This document shows, in pieces, positions 1 through 6,651 of a stretch of DNA of 10,947 nt. Every line of letters starts with the position of its first letter. Positions within the stretch are counted from its first letter, which is position 1. Position numbers and translations under genes: made by a program. This DNA comes from CAZTXD01 sp964617995 (GTDB taxonomy: Bacteria; Actinomycetota; Acidimicrobiia; Spongiisociales; ZC4RG35): the NCBI GenBank assembly GCA_964617995.1, contig CAZTXD010000125.1, positions 1 to 10,947 on the forward strand, in the 5' to 3' direction. The notes under the pieces were generated by a model that was given only the letters and a program-made list of their open reading frames with translations, did not search any database and was not told the origin of the DNA.

Positions 1-1244
1 TTGCGGTTCTGCCACACACCCAGCGCCACCGACCAGAAATAGATGTTGCACGACTGCTCGAGAGCGCCGTGGAGGTCGAGCCATCCCTTGTCGCCGGTAT
101 ACCAGTCGTTCTTCTCCTGGACCGAGCCGTCGGCCAGGGTCGGCAACTCCAGCTTCCCGTCGCAGTGGACTCTCCGGTTGGCGCCGTCGATTCCCTCGAC
201 GTTGGTGGGGAATGGGAACTGGAATTGCTCGGCCGCCGTGTAGGTGATCGCCTTGAAGGTCGAGGCCGGGGGATAGAGCCCGCTGACGGCGAGGTTGTTG
301 AATGCCTGACTCTCGCGAAGCTCGTCGAACTTCTCCTGGTCGAGCCCGGAGACGAACTGTTGGGGGTCGAACGTCGGGTGCGAGACGAGGGAGAGCACCT
401 CGCCGGTCTGGGCGTCGAGCACCACCGCCGCCGCCCTCCTCGCTTCCGAGAAAACCTCCTCTCCCTGGGCGCGGGCTTGCTGTTTGACTTCGTTGGAGAG
501 CTCCACACCGTCGACGAGCGCCCGGGTGACGATCTCCTGGAGCTCGAGGTCGAGGGCCAGGTACACGCTGTCACCGATCGTCGGCTCCTCCTCCGGACGT
601 GCTTCGATGATCTCGCCCCGGGCCACTCTGAACTCCGACACCCCGGGCTTGCCGCGCAGGTAGTCGTCGTAGGTGCGCTCCACCCCGAGCTGACCGATCC
701 GCACCGTGGGATCGAGGTCGGGGTTGGCCTCCAGGTCGTCGCGCGTCGGGAGCCCGAGATGACCCACCACGTGAGCGAGATCAGGCCCGGCCAGGTAGAC
801 GCGTTCGGGGATCTTCACGATCTCGGCTCCCGGGAAGTCCTCCAGCCGGGTCGCCAGCTCGAACGCCGTTTGTACCGAGATGGTCCCCACGGTGAAGCGA
901 CCGTTGATCCCGGCGGCGTCGTACATGGCGTCGATGTCGGCGGCGGGCATTCCCAGCACCGCCGAGAGCCGTTGGACCAGTGCCGGGCGGTCGGCCGGCT
1001 TGACGAAGGTACGGTCGACGACGACCGCCGGCACATAGCGACTCGTCACCACCAGCTCGCCGGTTCGGTCGTAGATGTCGCCCCGGGGAGCCTCGTAGCT
1101 CTGGGTCTGCCAGGCCAGCTCCTGTGCCTCTTCGACCATGGTGGCGCCCTCCGCCACCTGGATGAACCACAGGCGCAGACCCAGCATCGTGAACATGGCC
1201 ACGAAGACGAAGCTCATCGCCGCCAGACGGAACCCGAACTTCAC
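1..1244 (-). CDS. mrdA: Penicillin-binding protein 2 (elongasome transpeptidase), 3' end cut by window edge
   Basis: This is a class B penicillin-binding protein, the D,D-transpeptidase that cross-links peptidoglycan during rod elongation together with RodA and MreBCD. The first 414 codons are visible. Residues about 7-28 form one N-terminal membrane segment. R54GDIYDRTG62 is the conserved class B motif at the base of the pedestal domain. The active-site SxxK is S328-T-F-K331, and the SxN motif is S398-C-N400. The later KTG motif lies beyond the window. The start is GTG at 1244-1242, which overlaps the mreD TGA by four bases (GTGA). A GAGGAG ribosome site sits 4 nt upstream inside mreD. This overlap and the mreBCD context favour PBP2 over the division protein FtsI or a lipid-linked paralogue. 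The spacing of S328 from the N terminus also fits PBP2. The gene is partial only because the window ends. Confidence 0.93.
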   Translation of the reverse strand, partial: MKFGFRLAAMSFVFVAMFTMLGLRLWFIQVAEGATMVEEAQELAWQTQSYEAPRGDIYDRTGELVVTSRYVPAVVVDRTFVKPADRPALVQRLSAVLGMPAADIDAMYDAAGINGRFTVGTISVQTAFELATRLEDFPGAEIVKIPERVYLAGPDLAHVVGHLGLPTRDDLEANPDLDPTVRIGQLGVERTYDDYLRGKPGVSEFRVARGEIIEARPEEEPTIGDSVYLALDLELQEIVTRALVDGVELSNEVKQQARAQGEEVFSEARRAAAVVLDAQTGEVLSLVSHPTFDPQQFVSGLDQEKFDELRESQAFNNLAVSGLYPPASTFKAITYTAAEQFQFPFPTNVEGIDGANRRVHCDGKLELPTLADGSVQEKNDWYTGDKGWLDLHGALEQSCNIYFWSVALGVWQNR

Positions 1245-1738
1245 AGCACTCCTCGCAAGTGGCCTCGGATAAGTCGATTCAGAATCGGCCCCACCAACAG
1301 ACTCAGCAACAGATTGCTCAGCGGAACGAAGACGACCCGGCGTCCGAATCCGGCGACCACGGCGCCTCCCTCGCCGAAGAGAGTACCCAGAATGAGGAAC
1401 AAGACCACCCCGATCAAGGTCAACGCGGCAGCCCACAATGCCACAACCACCAGTCCGAAGTCGACGCGGTGGACGGTCCTGATGGCGATGTAGGCCACCA
1501 CGGTGAACACCGCCGCCCGCAGACCGAGGACGGTGGCGCTCAACAGGTCCACCACCAACCCGCCCAGGAACCCGATCACCAGAACGGTTTCACGTCGCAT
1601 GTCGGTGGTGGCCAGCAGTATGGCCACCAGCAGGACCAGATCGGGTGTCACGAACCGGAACCGGCTGAACAGCGTGGTCTGCACCACTACCGCCGCCACC
1701 AGCAGGAGCAGCGCCACCACCAGCGTCCTCGGTCTCAT
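1241..1738 (-). CDS. mreD: Rod shape-determining membrane protein MreD
   Basis: MreD is an integral membrane partner of MreC in the elongation complex. The 165-residue product is almost entirely hydrophobic, with about five predicted membrane segments near residues 5-22, 33-45, 52-68, 74-100 and 100-118, and a further hydrophobic stretch near 137-155. It ends in a short basic tail (RLIRGHLRGVL). Length and topology match the family, which has few conserved residues, so the assignment rests on topology plus position between mreC and mrdA. Its ATG overlaps the mreC TGA by four bases (ATGA), and its own TGA overlaps the mrdA GTG in the same way. This points to translational coupling and near-stoichiometric output of the three proteins. 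The ribosome site ahead of the ATG is weak (GAGG), which also suits coupling. Confidence 0.9.
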   Translation of the reverse strand: MRPRTLVVALLLLVAAVVVQTTLFSRFRFVTPDLVLLVAILLATTDMRRETVLVIGFLGGLVVDLLSATVLGLRAAVFTVVAYIAIRTVHRVDFGLVVVALWAAALTLIGVVLFLILGTLFGEGGAVVAGFGRRVVFVPLSNLLLSLLVGPILNRLIRGHLRGVL

Positions 1739-2664
1739 CCGTCCTCGGTGGTGTCGCCAGTCGCGCCCTCCGTGGTGCCATCGGTCGTCTCATCGGGAGC
1801 TTCTGTCGTCGTCGGCGTGGTCGTGGTTGTGGTAGTTGCGGAGGTGGGATCGGGCGGCCAGGCGAGCACCACCACCACCCGCAGTCCCTCCACATCGACG
1901 AACGGCCTCACCCGGGCCCGGAGAGCGGTGGAGCTGGGTGAGGCCGAATCGATGACCTCGCCCACCGCCAGGCCCGAGGGGAAGGTATTGGCCGCCGTCA
2001 CCACCTGATCTCCCTCCTCGACTCCCTGACGGGCGTCGAAGATGTCGAGCGTCATCTCGTTCGAGCCAGGGTTGGCCGAAAGGAGGCCGGTCTGTGAACC
2101 GACCAGCACCGTGACCTGGTTACGGCTCGCCATGATCGGCACGACTATGGCGGTGCGGGGAGACACATCCGCCACCCGCCCCACCACGAACCCGTACACG
2201 TCGATCACCGGCTGGCCCTCTATCACCCCGTCATCGACGCCCTTGTCGATCTGGAAGGCGAGGTCGAACTGGTCGGCACGTCCTATCACGTTGGCGGGTG
2301 TCCGGGCGACGTCGGTGGTGTCCAGCTCGAGGTCGTAGAGGGCCTCCAGTGTCTCCAACCGGGCGAGGTCGTCACCCGCCTCCGCGAGGGAGGCCTGCGC
2401 CCGCGCCAGCTCGGCGCGCAGCGCCTCGTTGGTCTCACGAAGCGAGGTGATGTCGGAGAGCCCGTCGAGGAAGTCGGCCACCGGATCCATGACGACGTTG
2501 GCTCCTCGCTGCAAGGGGGCCAACATGGTCTGCACCCCGCCCCGCATGACCCCGACCACTCCCTCTCCGGACGAGCGGACGTCGAAGGTCATCAGCAGAA
2601 CCGCCACTACCACGAGGGTGATCAGGGTGGGGAGGGAGCGATCGGATCGATCGAGCGAGGTCAT
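1735..2664 (-). CDS. mreC: Rod shape-determining protein MreC with threonine-rich C-terminal tail
   Basis: MreC is a bitopic membrane protein whose extracytoplasmic domain scaffolds PBP2 and links it to MreB and MreD. A membrane segment covers residues about 13-28. It is followed by a coiled-coil region at about 72-112, rich in Leu, Glu and Ala, and then the paired beta-barrel domain to about residue 270, which contains the family-typical segments VYGFVVGRVADVSP and SGLAVGEV. Residues 271-309 form an unusual low-complexity tail with seven consecutive Thr, then repeated Thr, Glu and Asp, after the last beta strand (LRVVVVLAWPP). This resembles the linkers of the surface proteins elsewhere in this window. 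The gene starts 63 bp after mreB and overlaps mreD by four bases. The start ATG follows AGAAGG with only 2 nt spacing; an alternative GAAGGG lies further upstream. Confidence 0.92.
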   Translation of the reverse strand: MTSLDRSDRSLPTLITLVVVAVLLMTFDVRSSGEGVVGVMRGGVQTMLAPLQRGANVVMDPVADFLDGLSDITSLRETNEALRAELARAQASLAEAGDDLARLETLEALYDLELDTTDVARTPANVIGRADQFDLAFQIDKGVDDGVIEGQPVIDVYGFVVGRVADVSPRTAIVVPIMASRNQVTVLVGSQTGLLSANPGSNEMTLDIFDARQGVEEGDQVVTAANTFPSGLAVGEVIDSASPSSTALRARVRPFVDVEGLRVVVVLAWPPDPTSATTTTTTTPTTTEAPDETTDGTTEGATGDTTEDG

Positions 2665-2727
2665 GGCCTTCTGGCCCTTCAGGGCGCCTGGTCAGCTCTC
2701 GAGGCGGTTCGGGTCCCGCGTCTCACG

Positions 2728-3759
2728 CTACGGGCGGGACGACGAGACGAGGACCCCCTGAAGGGTGTCGAACTCCTCCAGGCACTTGCCCGACCCGAGC
2801 ACCACCGACTGGAGGGGCTTGGAGGCGGTGACCATGGGCATACCCGTCTCCGAAGCGAGGCGATGGTCGAGCCCCACCAGGAGGGCACCACCTCCGGTGA
2901 GGACTATCCCCCGCTCGACGATGTCCGCCGCCAGCTCCGGTGGCGTCTTGTCGAGGGTGAACTTCACCGCGTCGACTATGGCCTGGGTCGGCTCATCGAT
3001 GGCCTCCCGGATCTCCTGGCTCGACAGGGTCACCGTCTTGGGCAGCCCGGTGACGAGGTCCCGACCCCGAACCTCCGCCGAGGGCTCGTCGGCGTAGGGC
3101 CAGGCGGAACCCACCGACATCTTGATCTGCTCGGAGGTTCGCTCGCCGATGAGCACGTTGTGCTCTTTCTTGACCCAGTCGATGATGGCCTCGTCGTGCT
3201 CGTCGCCTCCCACCCGGATCGAGCGTGACACGACGATCCCTCCCAGGGAGATGACGGCTACCTCGGTGGTGCCGCCCCCGATGTCCACCACCATCGAACC
3301 AGACGGCTCCCCGATGGGCAGCCCGGAGCCGATGGCGGCGGCCATGGGCTCCTCGATGGTGTATGCGCGGCGGGCGCCGGCGTGGTAGGCCGCTTCCTCG
3401 ACGGCTCTGCGCTCCACGGGAGTGATTCCCGACGGGACGCAGACGACGATCCTGGGTCGGGCCCAACGCCGCCGATGGACCTTCTGGATGAAGTAACGCA
3501 ACATCTTCTCTGTGATGTCGAAGTCGGCTATGACTCCGTCCCGGAGCGGGCGGATGGCAGTGATGTTGGCGGGCGTCCGGCCGATCATCCGCTTTGCTTC
3601 CATCCCCACCGCCAGCGCCCGGCCGTTCTGGGCGTTGATGGCGACCACGGACGGCTCATTGAGGACGATCCCGTGTCCGCGAACGAACACCAGCGTGTTG
3701 GCTGTGCCGAGATCGATGGCCATGTCCTGACCGGCGAAGGAGAGCAGAGTTTCGGCCAT
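2728..3759 (-). CDS. mreB: Actin-like cell shape protein MreB
   Basis: MreB is the bacterial actin homologue that polymerises under the inner membrane and orients lateral peptidoglycan synthesis. At 343 residues it has normal family length. The actin-fold nucleotide-binding motifs are all present: phosphate 1 at D16LGTANT, the catalytic-loop Glu within TIEEPMAAAIG at about 138, phosphate 2 at D159IGGGT, and the adenosine motif at T288GGGALL. The first 12 residues before the beta strand are mildly amphipathic and may be the membrane-binding helix. The ATG at 3759 follows AGAGAAGG with a short 3-nt spacing. A second in-frame ATG at codon 13 would remove the N-terminal segment and is less likely. 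It heads the mreB-mreC-mreD-mrdA series, 78 bp downstream of ndk, so it may be read from its own promoter or through from ndk. Confidence 0.97.
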   Translation of the reverse strand: MAETLLSFAGQDMAIDLGTANTLVFVRGHGIVLNEPSVVAINAQNGRALAVGMEAKRMIGRTPANITAIRPLRDGVIADFDITEKMLRYFIQKVHRRRWARPRIVVCVPSGITPVERRAVEEAAYHAGARRAYTIEEPMAAAIGSGLPIGEPSGSMVVDIGGGTTEVAVISLGGIVVSRSIRVGGDEHDEAIIDWVKKEHNVLIGERTSEQIKMSVGSAWPYADEPSAEVRGRDLVTGLPKTVTLSSQEIREAIDEPTQAIVDAVKFTLDKTPPELAADIVERGIVLTGGGALLVGLDHRLASETGMPMVTASKPLQSVVLGSGKCLEEFDTLQGVLVSSSRP

Positions 3760-3837
3760 AGACCTTCTCTAGCGGAGTCCCAGAGTCTAGGACGGCCTCG
3801 AACTACACGCCATTCCTATCTATTCGAGACATATGCC

Positions 3838-4245
3838 CTACCGCTCGAAGAAAATGGCGAGCTCCCGCTTGGCGCTGGCGACCGAGTCGGAGCCGTGGAC
3901 CAGGTTCTGGGTGACCTCGAGACCGAAGTCCCCCCGTATGGTTCCGGGATGGGCATCGGCCGGGTCGGTGGCTCCCATGATCGCCCGGGCCGCGGCCACC
4001 GCCCCATCGCCCGACCATTCCATCGCCACCACCGGGCCCGATGTTATGAACGCCAGCAGATCGGGGAAGAAGCCCTTGTCGACGTGCTCGGCGTAATGAC
4101 GCCTCGCCAGCTCCTCGTCGATATGGAGGGAGCGGATATTCTCGAGGTGTAGGCCCTTGCCCTCGAAGCGACCGATGATCTCACCGATGAGACCTCGTCG
4201 AACCCCATCGGGCTTGACCATGATGAAGGTGTTCTCGTTAGCCAT
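3838..4245 (-). CDS. ndk: Nucleoside diphosphate kinase
   Basis: This cytoplasmic enzyme transfers the gamma phosphate of a nucleoside triphosphate, usually ATP, to nucleoside diphosphates through a phosphohistidine intermediate. The 135-residue length is typical. The N terminus TFIMVKPDGV is the hallmark first strand, with Lys11 contacting phosphate. The active-site histidine is H117 in the signature NLVHGSDS. The motif ATDPADAHPGTIRGDFG, at about residues 91-107, matches the family's nucleotide-binding region. No strong ribosome site is visible just before the ATG, so translation may depend on reading through from folC, which ends only 27 bp upstream. The folC-ndk pairing is common in actinobacteria. 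The gene looks complete and ordinary. Confidence 0.97.
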   Translation of the reverse strand: MANENTFIMVKPDGVRRGLIGEIIGRFEGKGLHLENIRSLHIDEELARRHYAEHVDKGFFPDLLAFITSGPVVAMEWSGDGAVAAARAIMGATDPADAHPGTIRGDFGLEVTQNLVHGSDSVASAKRELAIFFER

Positions 4246-4272
4246 CGGCGAGAGGGTACCTGCCCCCGTCTA

Positions 4273-5568
4273 TCAGGACGACGAGGCCACGCCGAGGGCG
4301 GCTCTTATCTCACCCACCAGGTACAGGGATCCGGCCACGAGCACAGCTCCGTCCGCACCTGCCTTCTGACGGGCCACCTCCACCGCCCGGAGTGGATCGG
4401 CGATCGCTTCCACGGGCACATCCACCTCCGTCGCCGCCCGGGCTGCCACTTCTGTGGCCGGCACGGCCCGGTCACCGGGCGGTTCCGTCGTGGTGACCGA
4501 CGCGAGACGGCTCGCCAGGTGACCGACCATGCCCTCGAGGTTCTTGTCGCCCATCACGCCGATGACGAGCTCCCAGCGGGTAGTGGGATATTCCTCCTCG
4601 AGGGCGCGGTCGAGGATGGCGAAACCGTCCGAGTTGTGGGCCCCGTCGAGGAGAACCAGTGGCTCACTCGCCACCATCTCCATCCGGCCCGGTGTGTTGA
4701 ACACGGCTGCGGCCTCCACCACTGCGCCGCCATCGAGGGCCCTGCCCATGAGAGCCTCCGTCGCTGCCACCGACACGGCGGCGTTGACCGTCTGGTGGCG
4801 GCCCTGTACGGGCAGGTAGACGTCGGGGTAGTTCCCCTCCGCTCCGTGGATGTCGAGCTGCCAACCCTTGACACCGCGACGGACATCCACCGAGAAGTCC
4901 CGCCCGTAGGCCCGGTGCTCGATGCCCAGGTCCCGGGCCGTGGCGGCGGCTATCTCGGCGACGGGCGGCTCCAGCGCACCCGAGACGAGGATCGAACGGG
5001 TACCGGCGATGGCCAGCTTCTCCGCGGCTATCGCCTCCACCGTCGCTCCCAGATACTCGGTGTGCTCGAGTCCCACGCCGGTCAGCACCGCCACGTCGGC
5101 ATCGACGACGTTGGTGGCATCCAGACGGCCGCCCAGACCCACCTCGATGACGGCGGCCTCCACGGCCTGCTCGGCGAAGAAGGCGAATGCCATCGCCGTC
5201 GTCAGCTCGAAATAGGTGAACCGGGCGTCGCCCCGTCCTTCCAGGATGTCGGCGAAGGCCGCCACGTCGGCGACGGCCTGGGCGAACTCGTCCTCGGTGG
5301 CGATTCGACCGTGAATGCCCAGACGTTCCTCCACCTTCTCCAGGTGAGGCGAGGTGTAGGTCCCGGTGCTGAGGCCGTGGGCCAGGAGGAGCAGGGCCGA
5401 CAGCCTCGTCACCGACGTCTTCCCGTTGGTGCCGGCGACATGGATCACGGGATAGCCGGTGTGCGGCGCACCCATAGTGTCGACCAGCAGGCGGATCCGC
5501 TCGAGACCGGGCTTCACGCCGGCATCGATGTGGGCATCCAGATAGGCGATGGCTTCGAGGTAGTTCAT
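4273..5568 (-). CDS. folC: Bifunctional folylpolyglutamate synthase / dihydrofolate synthase
   Basis: FolC is a Mur-ligase-family enzyme that joins glutamate to dihydropteroate and to folates using ATP. The 431-residue length is usual. Visible motifs are the P-loop G46TNGKT51, SPHLEKVEERL at about 73-83, the EVGLGGRLDATN block at 142-153, EHTEYLG at 169-174, Lys184 in AEKLAI (the usual position of the modified metal-site lysine), GRHQTVNAA at 257-265, PGRMEM at 293-298, and DGAHN at 308-312 in the C-terminal glutamate-ligase domain. The N terminus MNYLEAIAYLDAH followed by GVKPGLERI matches the family start, so the ATG at 5568 is well supported. This ATG lies only 6 nt from a strong stem-loop and has no recognisable Shine-Dalgarno sequence outside it, which is odd. 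In many actinobacteria valS sits just upstream; here two surface-protein genes do. Confidence 0.95.
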   Translation of the reverse strand: MNYLEAIAYLDAHIDAGVKPGLERIRLLVDTMGAPHTGYPVIHVAGTNGKTSVTRLSALLLLAHGLSTGTYTSPHLEKVEERLGIHGRIATEDEFAQAVADVAAFADILEGRGDARFTYFELTTAMAFAFFAEQAVEAAVIEVGLGGRLDATNVVDADVAVLTGVGLEHTEYLGATVEAIAAEKLAIAGTRSILVSGALEPPVAEIAAATARDLGIEHRAYGRDFSVDVRRGVKGWQLDIHGAEGNYPDVYLPVQGRHQTVNAAVSVAATEALMGRALDGGAVVEAAAVFNTPGRMEMVASEPLVLLDGAHNSDGFAILDRALEEEYPTTRWELVIGVMGDKNLEGMVGHLASRLASVTTTEPPGDRAVPATEVAARAATEVDVPVEAIADPLRAVEVARQKAGADGAVLVAGSLYLVGEIRAALGVASSS

Positions 5569-5574
5569 ACAGGA

Positions 5575-5608
5575 ACGAGGGTCCCGGAGGATACTCCGGG
5601 ACCCTCGT
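5575..5608 (-). terminator. Perfect 15-bp stem-loop between surface-protein gene and folC
   Basis: ACGAGGGTCCCGGAG on the + strand is followed by a 4-nt GATA loop and then its exact reverse complement. On the transcribed minus strand the hairpin starts about 26 nt after the TGA of the upstream surface-protein gene and ends 6 nt before the folC ATG. No U-tract follows, which is common for actinobacterial terminators. It therefore most likely terminates the surface-protein transcript, but its closeness to folC means it could also mask folC initiation. The loop-side segment TATCCT fits a TANNNT -10 box, without a convincing -35. Confidence 0.75.
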
Positions 5609-5634
5609 CGGGCCTACGTCAGGAGGCGTTCGGG

Positions 5635-6438
5635 TCAGGCTCTGTGCAGCCCTCTGCTCTCGGCACTCTTGCGTGTCAGGAGGACCAGTCCGCTTCCGGC
5701 GGCCAGGGCCAGGAGGGCAACCAGCGCCATATCGTCTGAGTCGACGCCCGTGAAGGGGAGGGTGTCGTCTGTGTCCTCGTCCTCGGTCTCGGCGGTCGTG
5801 CTGGTCTGCTGCACGGTCGTCGGCGCGACCTCGGGCTCCGTGGTGGTGGTCGTATCCGCCTCCGTGGTGGTGGGAGAGACCTCGGGCTCGGTCGTCGTCG
5901 TGCTGGACGTCGACGTGCTCGACACCTCGGGCTCCGTGGTGGTGGTCGTGTCCTCCACCGTGGTAGTGGTCGTGTCCTCCACCGTGGTAGTNNNNNNNNN
6001 NNNNNNNNNNNNNNNNNNNNNNNNNNNNNNNNNNNNNNNNNNNNNNNNNNNNNNNNNNNNNNNNNNNNNNNNNNNNNNNNNNNNNNNNNNNTCCGGAGCA
6101 TGAAGTCCGGTGTCGCTCGTCTCCCCAGCAGGACGATAGTCGTAGAGGTTCCCGTTGGGTCCACCCTTGACGAAGACCGCCGCGATGGTCACAGTCGATG
6201 TCCAGTCGAAGGTGTCGCCATCGACCTCTATGGTCACGCCGTCCTGCGTGCCACTCGAAACGGGATCAAACCGGGTCAACTCGACGAGACCCGTCACCGC
6301 ATTACAGTTTTCGTTACCGGTGATCAGCTCCGGGGGTACATGCGTTGCCACGGCGGGGATCGTGGTCATTGCCAGGATCCCGGCAAGCGATGCGACCAAC
6401 GTCAGGCCGGCCGCGCGCCTTGGCTTCAGATTTTTCAC
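5635..6438 (-). CDS. Secreted LPFTG-anchored surface protein with Thr-rich linker, interrupted by an assembly gap
   Basis: This encodes a predicted sortase-anchored wall protein of unknown function. Numbering from the GTG at 6438, residues 1-32 form a signal peptide (KNLKPRR basic start, hydrophobic core, cleavage likely near AVA-TH). The ectodomain contains GNENC, a segment near FDP, and VFVKGGPNGNLYDY followed by DTGLHAP, which I recognise as a widespread small extracellular domain that usually continues to an SHISFC-like segment. That continuation would fall in the 100-N gap. After the gap come TTTVED repeats, a Thr/Glu/Pro linker, LPFTG, a membrane helix and a basic tail (RKSAESRGLHRA). 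The GTG is preferred over the in-frame ATG at 6471 because AGGGAGG lies 5 nt before it and the signal peptide then has normal length. Both flanks of the gap share one frame only if the real gap length allows it, so it may also be annotated as two partial genes. Confidence 0.8.
   Translation of the reverse strand: MKNLKPRRAAGLTLVASLAGILAMTTIPAVATHVPPELITGNENCNAVTGLVELTRFDPVSSGTQDGVTIEVDGDTFDWTSTVTIAAVFVKGGPNGNLYDYRPAGETSDTGLHAPXXXXXXXXXXXXXXXXXXXXXXXXXXXXXXXXXXTTTVEDTTTTTVEDTTTTTEPEVSSTSTSSTTTTEPEVSPTTTEADTTTTTEPEVAPTTVQQTSTTAETEDEDTDDTLPFTGVDSDDMALVALLALAAGSGLVLLTRKSAESRGLHRA
5944..5991 (-). repeat. Two perfect copies of a 24-nt coding tandem repeat abutting the gap
   Basis: The 24-nt unit occupies 5944-5967 and 5968-5991 with no differences and runs directly into the run of Ns. 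On the minus strand it encodes an eight-residue unit built from TTT, VED and TT. More copies probably lie inside the gap, since a near-identical array is a typical cause of assembly failure. Confidence 0.85.
5992..6091. other. Assembly gap of exactly 100 N
   Basis: One hundred consecutive Ns is a conventional scaffold placeholder, so the true length is unknown. It sits inside the surface-protein gene between the end of the ectodomain (GLHAP) and the threonine-rich repeats. The missing sequence probably holds the last part of the ectodomain and further repeat units. Confidence 0.98.
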
Positions 6439-6443
6439 GGGTG

Positions 6444-6450
6444 CCTCCCT
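6444..6450 (-). promoter_or_regulatory. Ribosome binding site that fixes the GTG start
   Basis: AGGGAGG on the minus strand lies 5 nt before the GTG at 6438. The competing ATG at 6471 has no comparable site ahead of it, so this element decides the start of the surface-protein gene. Confidence 0.75.
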
Positions 6451-6493
6451 AGGTTGCCCCTTGTTGCCCATTGCGGCTAGTGACCTTTCCGGC

Positions 6494-6526
6494 CCGGGGA
6501 CTCACCCGATGTGGATGTGACCCCAG
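6494..6526 (-). other. Stem-loop in the 5' leader of the surface-protein gene
   Basis: Read on the minus strand, CTGGGGTCAC pairs with GTGAGTCCCCGG through a two-base bulge and one G-U pair, with an 11-nt loop. It lies about 55 nt upstream of the GTG start in a GC-rich leader. It could be part of a regulatory leader or simply a stable hairpin. I could not match it to a known riboswitch class. Confidence 0.4.
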
Positions 6527-6558
6527 CGTTCCGAACTTGTCGCCTAGCTTGCACCCAC

Positions 6559-6586
6559 AGGATTGCAGAAGCGGGACCCTTTTCAA
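6559..6586 (-). promoter_or_regulatory. Weak candidate promoter for the surface-protein gene
   Basis: TTGAAA at 6586-6581 and AATCCT at 6564-6559 are separated by 16 nt on the minus strand. The -35 is good but the -10 lacks the usual TANNNT, so this is only a candidate. If real, it implies a 5' leader of over 100 nt that contains the stem-loop at 6494-6526. Confidence 0.25.
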
Positions 6587-6598
6587 GACCTGGCTTGA

Positions 6599-6617
6599 TG
6601 GGTCGTTAGACCCAATC
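6599..6617 (-). repeat. Duplicated 19-nt hairpin motif, copy B
   Basis: On the + strand this copy reads TGGGTCGTTAGACCCAATC, matching copy A at 7459-7477 at 17 of 19 positions. TGGGTC and GACCCA pair perfectly around a 4-nt loop (6599-6614). It lies about 35 nt downstream of the stop codon of the neighbouring surface-protein gene (6652-7374) and upstream of the next. It could be a terminator core, a protein operator or a leader element; there is no following U-tract. Confidence 0.65.
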
Positions 6618-6651
6618 GACCGAAGGCACATGTCCGTGACGGGAGCTTCGA

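Noticed and set aside
69..1493. Long + strand open frame of about 474 codons opposite mrdA and mreD
   Set aside because: It is antisense to a well-supported PBP2 frame, has Arg/His/Gly-rich composition without recognisable motifs, and reflects the stop-poor opposite strand of GC-rich coding DNA.
3781..3837. Promoter for mreB in the ndk-mreB gap, for example TAGACT near 3787
   Set aside because: TAGACT fits TANNNT but no acceptable -35 lies at the right distance, and short direct repeats there (GAGTC) are too small to interpret.
4519..5739. Long + strand open frame of about 406 codons opposite folC
   Set aside because: FolC motifs are complete on the minus strand, and the + frame has no domain signature and crosses the stem-loop and a gene boundary.
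6439..6471. ATG at 6471 as start of the gapped surface protein
   Set aside because: It adds 11 residues ahead of the basic signal-peptide start and lacks a ribosome site, whereas the GTG at 6438 has AGGGAGG at 5 nt.
6481..6550. Possible c-di-AMP (ydaO), c-di-GMP (GEMM) or cobalamin riboswitch
   Set aside because: Fragments such as GGGGTCAC and GGGTGAGTCC are reminiscent, but the defining conserved blocks of these classes are missing, so no class is claimed.
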